A DNA stretch of 64,000 nt from Kappaphycus alvarezii (GCA_002205965.3 NADL03000501.1:620001-684000), one strand, 5' to 3'; shown: positions 26,091-36,379, counted from the first letter of the stretch. Made by a program: numbers and translations. The notes: generated by a model from the sequence alone, not told the origin.

Positions 26091-28163
26091 TACCCGGCCA
26101 CCGTTATTAGTTTGTGTAAAACTAATTCTAAACAAAAGTCTTTGGGGTCCATTCAGTAAATAGTTTGTGTGATATTAATTTTGAACTGAAACTAAATATG
26201 GTAATGTTCATAATTGGTTTCACGTGAAACTAAATTTTGATCCAAACGTGTTTTTATTTCGATTAAATGTTCTAAAGAAGCCGGCTTACACATTTTTATA
26301 GTTCTTTTGACATATTTGACTGTTGACACCTCAATTATTGTCTGAAAATTCAACACCATTGAAATGGTTTCGATACTTTGCGATCATAATCTGTAGATCT
26401 GTTGTTAATTGAGATTCCTCCCAATATCCTGATAAATTCAATGACATTCCAGTCATAATCATTGCACGTCGGGCGTATGCTAGCCCATCACCAGTCCTTT
26501 GTGAATAAACATCTCGAACAGCCGCCGTTGCCAGCTGTAAGTAGAACTTCTTTCCGTTTTTTGGCACTTTTCCACTGCCAAGCCTCCATAAGTCTTGCCC
26601 AGTACACTCTTCTTGTAATAATCCCACCTTTTGCGCCTTGCACATTTGCTATTCTGAATAACAAATGAATCTGCCGTTTTAATCAAATTCGTTGAGTTAG
26701 GAGGGAACTTTTCCACTGTCACGCGAATGTTTCTGAGCTTCTCTCTTCCTTCGTCATCAATAGTGTGCCCGGAACAGTATTCCAGAAACAAAATGGGCTG
26801 ATGATCTCCTGCTAAGGCCTTTATTGCCCGCGGATTTGACAACCATTCCTTGAAAACTTTTCTATCTATCCATTCTTTTGGGCCATTGCGATACTTGACA
26901 CCCGGTGTATTGTCAGGAACTCCTTTTATCGGATATGACCTTTTGCCATTTTTAAAGATTAACATGGTAATTTCCGCAATAGCATTTACACCACCAGTGA
27001 TTCTTACTATCATTGTTATGGGGTCACCACCGGAAACTACGTCCGCATGTTTCACATGAGCCTCTCCAGTGAATCCTAATATTTTCCCATTGTCCATGTA
27101 AAAAACAAGATGCGTCTGTTCAGCGTTCTCAATGTGATTTTCATGCAGCAGACCCGACTCAAATCTCCTTTTCAGAACTCCTAAATGAAATGAGACACTC
27201 TTTTCGATAATACCTGCTTTTTCTGGAGTCGTTAATAGTGATCCAGTTTAAGCTCTTACTACGATATGATGAATGCGCATAAATTGCTGAATCCAACGGA
27301 TCTTGAGCTTTTCAATAATGCGGACGCCATCAATAATTCTGTCAAAATAAAAGCAATCACCATCTGCTGCATTTTCAGCCAAAGATATTGCAAATGATAG
27401 TAATATGTGACATGAAAATTTCACTCCAAGGGTCCTTAGTCTCTCAAACTCCAAGAGAAGAACAATGCATAGACTTTCAACCCACAATGATCTCTTTCTT
27501 CTAAGTCTTGAGAGAACTTTTTAGTGCCTCCGAGATTTATTTTTTCCTGCTTCTCCGGAAAATGGTGAAAGTCTTCTTGCTAGATCCTTTAAGCAGAGAA
27601 TTTGAGCTCGTTTTTTCCAACAAACTTCTGCTTTGCTCAGGTTTGCGTTGGGGGTTCCTTTAAAGAATTCTGGAAATTGCCTAACTGTTTTGCTGAAAAG
27701 GTTTTTTTTTCTATTCGTTTGAAATTCTTGTTCCATCTATTTTGCACCTTAATAACGATCGAAGAGCTTGATTACTTGACGTTTGCGACTTGAACCTTCT
27801 GATATTGATGATATTTCATTGTTGTATGTTTCTGAAGGTGTTATTGAAGGCGTTGTGGGTCTGTTTTGACGAGGGGAGATTGCGTTCTGCATATGTCGGT
27901 CAATTGGGCCTCCTGAAATTTTTGATGAGTCACAATGTCACCGCCTCCGGAAACTGTCGTGGTTCTAGCGAGGTCTATGAATAAGGTAATATTTGTTTAA
28001 TATGTTTTTTTGTAATTTTTGTGGTCTACTCAGTCAAAAGTAAGTTCTCACGCTGTAATTAATTTTTGGTGAAACTAATTTCAAACCGATTTTTTTCGGT
28101 GCTTTGAAGAAATAGTTTGTGTGAAACTAATTTCGAACTGAAACTAATAACGGTGGTCGGGTG
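26091..28163 (-). mobile_element. Pogo/Tc1-like DNA transposon with both ends
   Basis: Terminal inverted repeats of 23 bp (26091-26113 and 28141-28163) match at 21 positions; the shared core is CCACCGTTATTAGTTT. Each end is bordered by TA (26089-26090 and 28164-28165), the target duplication of the Tc1/mariner/pogo superfamily. Subterminal copies of AAACTAATTT and AACTGAAACT occur near both ends. The 2,073-bp interior carries one degenerate transposase on the minus strand (26331-27736). Both ends are nearly intact, but the transposase is dead, so any movement would need an enzyme supplied elsewhere. Confidence 0.85.
26331..27736 (-). pseudogene. Pogo/jerky-type DDE transposase, dead
   Basis: Minus-strand peptides in order: FKGTPNANLSKAEVCWKKR (N-terminal signature), GVKFSCHILL, RWIQQFMRIHHIVVR (DNA-binding helix), FHLGVLKRRFESGLLHENHI, NAEQTHLVFYMDNGK, ADVVSGGDPITMIVRITGG, RSYPIKGVPDNTPGVKYR, LFLEYCSGH and ADSFVIQNSK. 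From 27736 to 26480 the frame is constant but crossed by two stops (27521-27523 and 27248-27250). Near 26,600-26,640 a frameshift moves the remainder into the frame ending at 26331 (DGLAYARRAMIMTGMSLNL). Relatives read ADETHF and DNCSGH at the catalytic sites; here they read AEQTHL and EYCSGH, so catalytic acids also appear altered. Confidence 0.82.
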
Positions 28164-28189
28164 TACAGTACAGTACTTAGTGGTCGAGC

Positions 28190-29275
28190 TTACAGATCGG
28201 ATCAATGTACGTTAATTTCGTGATGATTGGGAGTTGCATGCGATGAGTACGCAAGCAAATGTACAGTAATCTTGGCAGCAGCCAATCACGTGACAGCGCT
28301 GGGACGACGTCGCAGCAGTACACGCAACTGTCATCTTCGTCGAGGATTGATGGCGGCGGGCAATTGACGGCAAAACTCGCTGAGAGGACGGGCTGTCTCG
28401 GCAGAGGAGGCACCGAGGGAATTGAAATCAAGAGGTTGGAATTGGAAAGGCAGATCGCACTGAAGGCCGCCCGAGAGGTTGAGTTCGCGACTTGCCAGCT
28501 TGCGGTCGAGGTCAAGAATCTTGCCCCGATAGGCGTAGTCCCCTGCCCCACTTGCTATCTGTGGGGCATTTGCGCGAGTGGCCGACTTGAAGGGTGATGG
28601 TGATGTCGCAGGCGAGTGGGCGCGGGTTGCAGCGGTTTGGCGTTAGCCAAGGGAAGGACCAAATGTCTGTGGGGCGGCGGTAGGTCCCCGGAAATGTAGA
28701 TCGGGCCTCAGGTTCACAATCGTGACCGGCGTCTCGCTTGACGTGCGTTACCAAGATGTTTGGGACGGAGTTTTGTCGGTGGATTCGAACGAAACCGGGA
28801 GGATAGAGTTCTACTGCATGGTCGCCAGTGGTGTACCCGGGCTCATTGTAATGGAGGAGGACGGGCGGGAGGTCGGGGTGCAGGTATTCCAAGATTCCTT
28901 TGTAGCATTACAGACCGCTGCCTGTGGTGGATACGATAGGAGGAAGGAGGGGCATCTAGGAGAAGGCAGTGGGGTTTTGGCGGAAGGCGTGGCCCCGAAT
29001 GTGGATCCGGATGTCCCCATCGCAATGTTGGGAAGGGGAAGGCTTGGCTCTCGGTCTGTGCCACGCCAATGAAGATGAGCCCGCGCGTCTTGCCGCACCC
29101 TTGTTAGTTTGGCTTGGGTGTTTTGAGGGGATGGTGCAAGGACAGTTGGGCCAAGGTCTCCCATGACGGCGGGATCGCGGTGGCCGGTGATACGACCTAG
29201 GAAGGCATAAAGGAGCGAGCGGGCTTGATCGAGGAGGGAACGCCGGTCACCTGAGCACGGCGATTGTAGGAGGTC
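28190..29275 (-). mobile_element. LINE family 1, copy B, old fragment
   Basis: Minus-strand peptides match the C-terminal half of the 29-kb copy, scattered over several frames: GDRRSLLDQARSLL (29,240 region), VRQDARAHLHWRG, TTGDHAVELYPPGF with HRQNSV, RRPTDIW...ACDITI, and FQFQPLDFNSLGA. It lacks the reverse transcriptase part. Frameshifts and stops are frequent, so it is older than its neighbour. Long plus-strand open frames across 28259-29166 are shadows of this GC-rich copy. Confidence 0.75.
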
Positions 29276-29330
29276 CGAAGTCTGGGGGGGGGGTATCGGG
29301 CTGTGCGTTTGCGAGCAGCAGCAGAGTCAA

Positions 29331-31780
29331 TGATACTGAAACTTTACTTCATGGAGTATCTATCGTGTACACTGCAGGACTGACTATACGGCTAAGAACT
29401 AACCGGATGTTCCACGTCAGGCACGTGCAGTGGGGCTCGCGATAGAATAGCCATTGCAACAGAAGACCATAGTGTGCAACTAATGCGCTGATAAATACGT
29501 CTGCGGATCACTGCTGTGGTTGTGTTGAACTTCTCTGCGATGCGCGGGATGAAGTCTTCGTTGAGCAGAATAGAGGCGGGGGATGGGGCACCCAAGGAGT
29601 CGAAAGCCAGGGGCTGAAACTTGAAGTTCGGTTCCTGGAGGTTGTTGTGCGAAGGGGGCGGGATGCGGCGTACCAGTTTGCGCTCCAGGTCTGTGACTTT
29701 GTCTCGAAGGGCAATGTCGGCGGCGCCGCCTGCCATTTGGGTGGCCTTTGTACGCACACCTTGTTTGAACGGCGAGACAATGGTTAGGTCGCAGGCTATG
29801 GGGCGGACCTGTTGGCCAGTGGGCAGGGGGGGGGTTTGTATGAGAATGTCCGCAGGGCGGATATTCGTTCCCGGGACAAGGAGCGGGACTTCGTATTGGC
29901 AGTCCAGGCCCGCGGCGCGAGCAACGTGGTAGGCGAAAACGTTGCGCAGCGAGTTGTGGCGGTGCGGGCGGCCGAAGCCGGCAGGGCAGAGGTCAGCCGC
30001 GTTGTCCCCGAGTGCGTCCAAAGTTTGATTGCAGTGGGCACAGGTGAGCGGGCGGGAGTCGTCGTATACGGGGAGGCCTAGGTGCCGGCGGATCATGGTC
30101 TGCCAGTGGGCCGAGGACACCACCGTAGCGGTCGTGGGGTGAGCGATGAGAAAAGCGGCGGCGGGGCTGTTTCGGAACGCCAGGCCGCGAATCCGATGTC
30201 GGACTTCTTGAGTGGTGTGCTGAGCCGGGTTGGTGTGTGTCAACCATGAGTCGTCGCGCCAGTGGACCTTTGCCTGTGCCTCCTGCTGCACACCATTTAA
30301 GAAGGTTTGGAGGTTGGATGGTTTGGCAGCAAGCAGGCATGGGTCAAAGGGGCCGAGGTCGACGGAGTACGGGCGCCCAGGGATACATTGCAGGAAGTCA
30401 CGGATTCGCGGCAAGGCTTGTCGGACCAGGAATGACCTGTCACCCCGGTATCGGTGACCAGAGACGTCGGCAGAAGGTTGCGTGGTGTACGATGCCGATC
30501 TCTCACGTGCCGGAACCGCGTCGATGATACTAGCTGCGACCGAGCCGTGTAGGAACGGAGAGATGAGGGTAAATCCCTGACCTCCCTGGCGGATGGGTAG
30601 CGTGACTTGGTCCCATGCAGTGTCTGTGAGGGCGATCCCGTGTAGCTCCGAGTAAGACGACCTCTGCAGGGCGTCAAAGGCTTGTGCAGCGGGGGCCGAG
30701 TGTTGTGGGTCGGCGAGCCGGAACGCGTGGGTGACGAGGCATGTCGACGCGCACAGCCGGTGCATGTGGAAACGAGCGCGGGGGTCACGAACGTGGGTCA
30801 GCAGTCGGAGGGTGCGGCGGCACCCATCGACCTTGTCCCGTAGGTATGCATCGGTAAAGGCCCGGTTGCCCATCGGCGCTCCTAGGAGCTCGAAGCCGTC
30901 GCGCGAGCACTCGGACAGATGAAATTCCCGGAGGAATTCCGTGCGGTCCGGCAGGAGCGTGTTCGGCCAGTAAATGCGCGTCTTCCTCGCGTTGACATAG
31001 AGGCAAACAGCCGGACCCTCAGCCTGCAGGAGGTGGAGGGCGCGGCGCAGACCCTGAAGTGTCCCTATGAGAGTCCCGTCATCCGCGTACCATTGATTAA
31101 GCACGATGTCGCTGTCCTCAGCAATTTTCCGAATTAGTGGTTGGATCGTGAGGGAAAACAGCAACATACTGGCCGGGTCGCCCTGCTGGGTGCCCTGAGC
31201 ACTCGGGACCAGGTGACCGTGTTCTGGCGATTCGGTATAAGCAACGGTGGCTGAATACGACCGTATATCATATTCACGAAGCGGGCCAGAGAAGGAGCGA
31301 GTGCAGGAAGTTGAGACAGCATTGACTGGCGATCAACGCGGTTGAAAGCGTTGTGCGCGTCAATGAGGACCGTGGCAACATGCGGAGCACCAGTGAAACG
31401 GCGAAGCAGGGTGCGGGTGTCATGGATGACCGCGTCCATCCCGGCCTTGATACCGTTGGCCGTTTGGAATGGCGCGAGGAACTCTCGAGAGTCATCGATG
31501 GCGCTCGGCAGCAGCGTCTTGGTGACGATGCGGCGGAGGACCGACCCCACAGCGATGGGACGAATTTTGTCCGGTCTCGGCCGTAGCGGGAGTAATGTTG
31601 CGGCAGCGAGCAGGGGCAGGACCGAGTCCGGCAGTTCCCCACGCGCGATCCGCGTCACCAACTTCGTAAGCACACTTTTCCCTGTCACCCCGGCGGCCGG
31701 GCTGACCGATGTTTCGACTAGCAAGTGGAACCAGCGTGCCGGCGTGCGGTCCGGTCCCGCGGTCGTACCACGAGAAATAA
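29331..31780 (-). mobile_element. LINE family 1, copy A, best-preserved
   Basis: The most complete copy. The reverse transcriptase starts near 31780 with ISRGTTAGPDRTPARWFHLL and includes ATVLIDAHNAFNRVDR (motif A Asp). A frameshift near 31,205 then leads to a 591-residue frame (31167-29392) with NQWYADDGTLIG (catalytic YADD at residues 27-30). The C-terminal half has C376-x2-C379 with following His residues, RPADI at 437-441 and CDLTI with Asp 460, resembling the zinc knuckle and P-D...D core of restriction-like endonuclease LINEs. The 3' untranslated part runs to about 29331 and aligns with that of copy E. The N-terminal region before the reverse transcriptase is missing: the sequence passes directly into copy C at 31780. 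Confidence 0.88.
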
Positions 31781-32345
31781 CTCGTAGCGGCGATTCCGGC
31801 GAGGAGGGGGCCGATTTCAGAAAAGCCATGTCCACGAAGTCAAATCGGGAGGCAGGCTTAGGTCCAAGCTGGGCCGGTGAGCGGAACGTCGTTGAGCTTT
31901 TTATAGAACTCCCGTTGCAGAGAGGCAAGAACGGTCGCAGGATCGGACGCATGGTTGGGATCCGAGGGGAGGAACGCGTGTAGCATCAGGCACGCAGATG
32001 CCCAGCGGCGATGCATATGGAAGCTGGCTTGAGGGCTGGGTATGATGTGGACCTACACGAGGGTCCAACGGCAGGACGCGATCTTCGTGCAGAGGAACTC
32101 GTGCGTGTGTTCGCGGGTCATTCGGGGCACTGAGGAGCTGGAAACCATGGTAGGGGCACTGCTGGGAAGTCGGAGAAAAGTTCTTCGTATGCTGCGAAGA
32201 GTATGCGGGGCCAATATATTCGAGTCTTTCTCATGCTGAGGTGGGGCCTAAGGGGAGGGCCGTGTTGAAGGAATATAGTCCAGGCTCGGCGGAGGGTGAG
32301 GGTGTGCCTACGAGTGTGCCATCGTCTGGACTCTCGAGAAGCTCC
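31781..32345 (-). mobile_element. LINE family 1, copy C, internal fragment
   Basis: A second minus-strand LINE piece abuts copy A at its upstream edge. It covers the reverse transcriptase active-site region (DDGTLVGT near 32310, Tyr-Ala of YADD changed), RKTRIYWPRIL, a FHMHRRWASACLMLHAF segment (~32,000) and LQREFYKKLNDVPLTGPAW (~31,890), ending in the region corresponding to copy A residues ~195-215. Several frameshifts and at least one stop place it among the older copies. Copy A repeats upstream protein regions after copy C has passed them, so the two are separate insertions. Confidence 0.72.
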
Positions 32346-32430
32346 ACGTCATTCCAGACCCATGAGTCCGCTTCCACATCACCTCTGCTTCCGCGTACCT
32401 GATGCATTGAACCTGAAAAGCGTGAAATAA

Positions 32431-32957
32431 ATGAGTACTGTAAGATGCTACACGCTTCCCGCCCTTCGCATCCCCGCCACGCCGGATCCTGCGACCCTTT
32501 TTGACTCTGCCACGGAAAGTCCATGGGTAATGTGTGAAATACACTTTAGAACAATTAGCAAGGGAACTGCAATCCTGAATGCGCCCGTAGGCTCGAGTGA
32601 ATTCATGAGGCGCTACTTCAACAATCACGTACACTCTCTGGAAACTTTTATTCAGACTGTCACGGAACCACAGGATGCACAGGCCTCCTTCCAGATTCTG
32701 CACAACTGCTTCAGGGTATGCAAATTCGGCTACCTCCTTCGGCTTGTGCCGCCATCGTGCACTATACAAGGAGCCACATACTTCGACGAGCTAATGGAAC
32801 AGTCAATGAGGGCACTAGCAGGAGGCGTGCTCTACGCTGCAGTCTTTAGCTCACGCTCAAACCAATTTGGGACTAAACACCAACTCTCAGGATCGGCCTT
32901 ACCTCAGCTAAAGACATCTCCGCAGCCGCCTTGCTCGCTTCGAGCTCCCAAACAAAT
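32431..32957 (+). mobile_element. LINE family 2 fragment, thumb/linker region
   Basis: The frame from 32431 has the typical LINE pattern after the reverse transcriptase palm: ILNAPVGSSEFMRRYF (compare 'LGAPIGS.EF'), EPQDAQASFQILHNCFRVCK, FGYLLRLVPPS and MEQSMRALAGGVL. It lacks the YxDD and the C-terminus. It differs from family 1 in sequence and probably belongs with the copies at 52.8 and 40.2 kb, though no overlap exists to prove it. After residue ~175 the frame enters the terminal motif at 32958, so the fragment is interrupted or truncated there. Confidence 0.65.
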
Positions 32958-33010
32958 CAGGGGGGAAATTTGGAGTGATTTAATATTTGAAAGATATGGT
33001 CGGTTGTGGC
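32958..33010 (+). repeat. Dispersed terminal motif, copy 1
   Basis: GGGGGGAAATTTGGAGTGAT followed by TTAATATTTGAAAGAT and GGTCGGTTGT. The same order of blocks recurs at 36911 and 60796 on this strand and, inverted, at 34570, 37541 and 37760. It interrupts the family 2 LINE fragment. Confidence 0.7.
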
Positions 33011-33699
33011 CCGGAATATCCTAGCTATGTGTGTAAGAGTAAAGGGATGGAGGTGAAAGGAATAGCTTTTGCCAGTAGACGAGACATGGCGGAGTCGTCG
33101 TGCAGCCGTATCGCTGCAGCGGGTTAGCGCAGAGCAGGTTCTTCTTTGCGCTTACCTTCGCTCCTTACAATTTGGTAGCCAAAGAGAGCCTATGTAGCAA
33201 TATTGAAAGTAGGGAAACATGAGTAAGGTCAATCACATCATAGGGCAAAGTGAATAATGATTCACTCAGATGCGACAGCATCAAGGTGCATCGACCCATA
33301 ATCCGGGTGCTTGAAGCAAGGCATCGCACCAAATAGGGAAGTGCTTGAATCCCTTCAAAGCAGGCGGACAGGTGACCTTTTAACCCAATTATGTGAAGTA
33401 AAAGGAAACCTATCCAAATCTGCAGAGGAAAGCTGACCGGACCAAGTCAACTTACGCAACGTATACTACTTATGGCCAGCTAGACGAGCACAACTTATGC
33501 AATGTAAGCGATGACTGCCGTCTGAAGTGACCGACTTGGCACTTACGATGAGGACAAGACGGTATTCTCCCAGCCTCGTGCTCGGGTCTAGCTCCACGCC
33601 CCGGGCGCGCCGTGCTGAAGTGTTGTGCAAGGATTCGTTGTATGGCTAGGCAACGTGGTCGCTTCACAATGCCCCGCTGGCGGATGTGAATGACACGCA
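33011..33699. other. Intergenic stretch with possible zinc-finger scrap
   Basis: No complete gene. On the minus strand, 33667-33470 reads CPHRKCQVGHFRRQSSLTLH, which has the spacing of a C2H2 finger of the kind found at the N-terminus of R2-type LINEs. It is on the strand opposite to the LINE copy that follows, so it may be a scrap of another copy. Confidence 0.3.
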
Positions 33700-35075
33700 G
33701 ACCATCAAAGCGCTTCGCACACTACACCCACAGCCACCATGTCCGATCACACCGCTCCGGTGACAGCCTCCCACCGCCCCCCACAGTTACAACAGATGCA
33801 GCTGAGTGTGCAGTTTGCCGCATCTCCCGAGAGACGTCCGCTGGGACCGACCACGCGCCGGGGCGCTGGGTCCATCTCCTCGTGCGTACTCCAGTAAGCC
33901 CTGAAGCTGGAGTGACGGGCAAGGGGGTGCTCGCCAAACTCGTCGCGCGTATTGCGAGCGGTGATCTACCGAGCTCTGTCCTCCCGCTCATGGCTGCCGC
34001 AACTTTGCTGCCTTTACGGCCCAAGCCTAACAAGATCCGGCCTATCGCTATCGGGTCGATCCTCGGCTGCCTCGTGACGAAGACGCTCCTACCCGCCTCA
34101 ATTGATGATTATCGTGCCTTCCTCGCACCATTCCAAATCGCAAATGGGATCAGGGCCGGAATGGACGCAGTTGTCCATGACACGCGTATACTGCTTCGAC
34201 GTTTCTCTCTCCGCGTCGCCACCGCCACAGTCCTCATTGACGTGCAGAACGCTTTCAACCGCTTCGATCGCCACTCCAGGCTAGCTCGGCTGCCGTCACT
34301 TGCCCCAGGCCTCGCCCGGTTCGTGAGCATGGTGAACGGGAGTACGCAACCTCAGTTGATCGTTCCAAATCGTGACCATACGACCATCGTCTATGCTCTA
34401 GGCACTCAGCAAGGCCTGCTTGATGGCTGGCCTGAAGGTAGCATTTTAGGGAGCGTAGTTCCTTCCCCATTACGGTGTCAGTATACCCTTTTTGAGTCGA
34501 TTGTGGTTGTCTGGAAAACCATGAGATAGATCGGATATATCTTCCAAGAGTAAAACACCCAAACGTTTCCTTCAGCAAGGCGACCCGGCCAGCATGCTCT
34601 TGTTCTTTCTCACGATCCAGCCACTCATCCTGCGAATCGCGGGCGAAACAGGTATTATCCTGAACCAATGGTATGCTGACGACGGCACCCTCATAGGGTC
34701 CCTGATCGACTTTCGGCGTGCACCTCGGATCCTTCGGGACGAGGGACCTGCCTGCGGCCTGCACGTTAACACGGACAAAATTCGCATCTTCTGGCCAACG
34801 GTGCGGCAACCAGAGCGCGAAGCCTTTCTCCGAGAGTTCTTCCTCGAGGAATGCGCCTCGGACGGGTTTAAACTTTTGGGGCCTCCGCTCGGGCAATCGA
34901 GTGTTCACCGACTCTTTCCTCCGCGCAAAAATTGAAAGATGCTGCCGCACCCTCCAGCTGCTACACAAGGTGGCCGAACCCTGCGCACGCTATCACATGC
35001 ATCGCGTCTGCGTTTCTAGTAGATCATGCTTTCATCAAACTTGCCGACCTGTCACACGCCCGTACCGCTGTATGT
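33700..35075 (+). mobile_element. LINE family 1, copy D, reverse transcriptase half
   Basis: Plus-strand copy beginning near 33700 (ALRTLHPQPPCP), then RETSAGTDHAPGRWVHLLV, ATVLIDVQNAFNRFDR (motif A), and after a 156-bp insertion, NQWYADDGTLIGS (YADD, ~34665-34710). A 1-base deletion near 34,890 shifts the frame at LLGPPLG/NRVFTDSFLRAK. Homology ends near 35075 in the segment VDHAFIKLADLSHA, far short of the zinc-knuckle and endonuclease-like region. The insertion at 34416-34571 and the inverted 3' fragment directly downstream make this copy a composite. Confidence 0.82.
34416..34571. mobile_element. 156-bp insertion in LINE D with 10-bp duplications
   Basis: The insert is bordered on both sides by TCAGCAAGGC (34406-34415 and 34572-34581), a target-site duplication within the conserved GTQQGDPAS stretch of the LINE. 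Its last 90 bases (34481-34570) match 37447-37536 inside the gypsy fossil at 88 of 90 positions. The first 65 bases match nothing else in the window. The right end carries the dispersed terminal motif in inverted orientation (TAAAACACCCAAACGTTTCC). Confidence 0.82.
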
Positions 35076-35081
35076 TGCTAG

Positions 35082-35262
35082 CTAAGTGCTAACCGGGTGG
35101 TCCACGTCGGCCACGCACAGGTGTGCGGGACACGATAGCGTTCGCCAGAGACGACCAGATCGTGTAACTAACGCGTCGATATATTGTACTGTAGTTCGAA
35201 TAACTCCAACAGATGTATGCAACTTTTCCGCGATGCGTGGGAGATGATCCTCTATGAAATCG
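35082..35262 (-). mobile_element. LINE family 1, copy F, inverted 3' end
   Basis: On the minus strand the sequence reads FIEDHLPRIAEKLH, SVGVIR and finally DVDHPVST-stop, matching the last ~55 residues of copy A (FIPRIAEKFN ... DVEHPVSS-stop). It directly adjoins the plus-strand copy D at about 35076-35082 with no 3' untranslated sequence between them, forming a tail-to-tail junction. Confidence 0.75.
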
Positions 35263-35756
35263 CGTACAGTACTTGTTTTAAAGGGGGGTTAATGGGTTTT
35301 TACTGAGCAAACTACGGTAAGTTTAGGTCTAATGAGGTTAAAGACTGTCCCGGATGGATATGTGTCGCTGGGCAGGAGGAGCGCGTCACGCCCCATCCGG
35401 ACATGTGATCGAAGTTTGGGCACCTTCAGCTAGTAGATGGCAGCGCCAGCGCACTTTTTTGTTTTTTTTAATTTTGCTAACCTTGCTTTTTCCACCGAGA
35501 AATGCATAGGCGATAACTGCTCCGACCTAAAACGCGCACTTGGTCAGCGACTACTAAGACTTCAACCTCACTACAAGCGCCGCAGCAATGCGTTGCTTAT
35601 TCCAGCGAAATCTTTCTGGTTCCCGGAAAGGTGGAGTCTCCTCGCAAACTTGAACAGTGTTCCCCGCCTTGATAGCCTTCATCAAGCAATCCTCCGTGTC
35701 GTCCCCTCGCTCGCATAGTACATTGCGAAGCGTACATCTGTGCCGAAGTGAAAAAT
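35263..35756. other. Spacer before the cytidine deaminase 3' end
   Basis: Contains GTACAGTAC at 35273 and a GGGGGGTTAAT string at 35284 like that at the 3' end of family 2 LINEs. No gene was recognised; the plus frame 35437-35718 has no supporting features. Confidence 0.5.
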
Positions 35757-36368
35757 TTACGAGCCCTCGCCCTCGCCTCTTTCTTGGGGCTTGTCGAGAT
35801 CCTTCGGCGAGAACGCAAACGGGAGAAGATCTGCGAGGGTTGTTCGCGACACCTCTCCATTTGGCCGGAGGCAGTACACATGAAAATTGCCGAATTCGGA
35901 CATGACTTGGCGACATGCGCCGCAAGGGTATATAAAGGAATCCGTGACGTCGGTGGTCAAGACGATGGCTTTAAAGTTTCGAACGCCTCTTGTCACGGCA
36001 TTAAACACGGCTGTTCTTTCCGCGCATACAGTTAAACCGTAAGAGCTGTTTTCAATGTTGCAGCCAGAGTAGACGGTGCCATTGTCCCCGAGGAGCGCGG
36101 CACCGACTCTAAACTTGGAGTATGGTGAGTATGCTCTAAGTTTTGCCTTTTCAGCCTGCTCGACGAGCTTGTCGAGCTCCTCCTCAGTAATCGAGGGGGT
36201 GGCGGCGGTCTCGCTTACTACGTGATTCATGACGACGAGGCCTTGGATAAGAGAAGTGAAAGGGTGAGTTTGAGACGTGGTTGTACTGGATTTGGTGTGG
36301 TTAAGGCTGTGTGAGATATTGGAAGTGGTTACTCTCGAAGCTCGATGTCCAGCTTTGATCCTGATCAT
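35757..36368 (-). CDS. CDA: Cytidine deaminase
   Basis: Hydrolyses cytidine and deoxycytidine to uridine and deoxyuridine in pyrimidine salvage. The 203-residue intronless frame has the homotetrameric CDA signature: SPYSKFRVGAALLG (78-94 region), CNIENSSYGLTVCAERTA with C115 and catalytic E117, and PCGACRQVMSEFG with C149 and C152 completing the zinc site. LADLLPFAFSP near the C-terminus is also typical. Residues 1-46 are an extension beyond the usual length. They contain no Asp or Glu, several Arg/Lys and many Ser/Thr, like a mitochondrial presequence. M47 begins the segment where known enzymes start. A TATA-like TATTAAAGG lies only three bases before the first ATG, which favours M47 if that box is real. 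No functional neighbour: LINE debris lies on one side and a Tc1/gypsy patch on the other. Confidence 0.93.
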   Translation of the reverse strand: MIRIKAGHRASRVTTSNISHSLNHTKSSTTTSQTHPFTSLIQGLVVMNHVVSETAATPSITEEELDKLVEQAEKAKLRAYSPYSKFRVGAALLGDNGTVYSGCNIENSSYGLTVCAERTAVFNAVTRGVRNFKAIVLTTDVTDSFIYPCGACRQVMSEFGNFHVYCLRPNGEVSRTTLADLLPFAFSPKDLDKPQERGEGEGS

Positions 36369-36370
36369 AC

Positions 36371-36379
36371 CCTTTAATA
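36371..36379 (-). promoter_or_regulatory. TATA-like box of cytidine deaminase
   Basis: The minus strand reads TATTAAAGG, ending three bases before the upstream ATG (36368). If used, transcription would start inside the first ~15 codons, so translation would begin at M47 (codon at 36230). It may also be fortuitous. Confidence 0.35.

Noticed and set aside
28259-29166. Series of plus-strand frames of 65-116 codons
   Set aside because: All are opposite LINE copy B, whose minus-strand peptides match the other family members in order.
29621-30527. Plus-strand frames over LINE copy A
   Set aside because: Antisense shadows of the 591-residue frame; no independent motifs.
31342-31983. 213-codon open frame on the plus strand
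   Set aside because: It lies exactly opposite the LINE copy A reverse transcriptase and its composition (Arg/Gly/Val-rich) is that of an antisense shadow in GC-rich coding DNA.
35437-36035. Plus-strand frames opposite and beside cytidine deaminase
   Set aside because: Those beyond 35757 are antisense shadows of the gene; the 35437-35718 frame has no family features.
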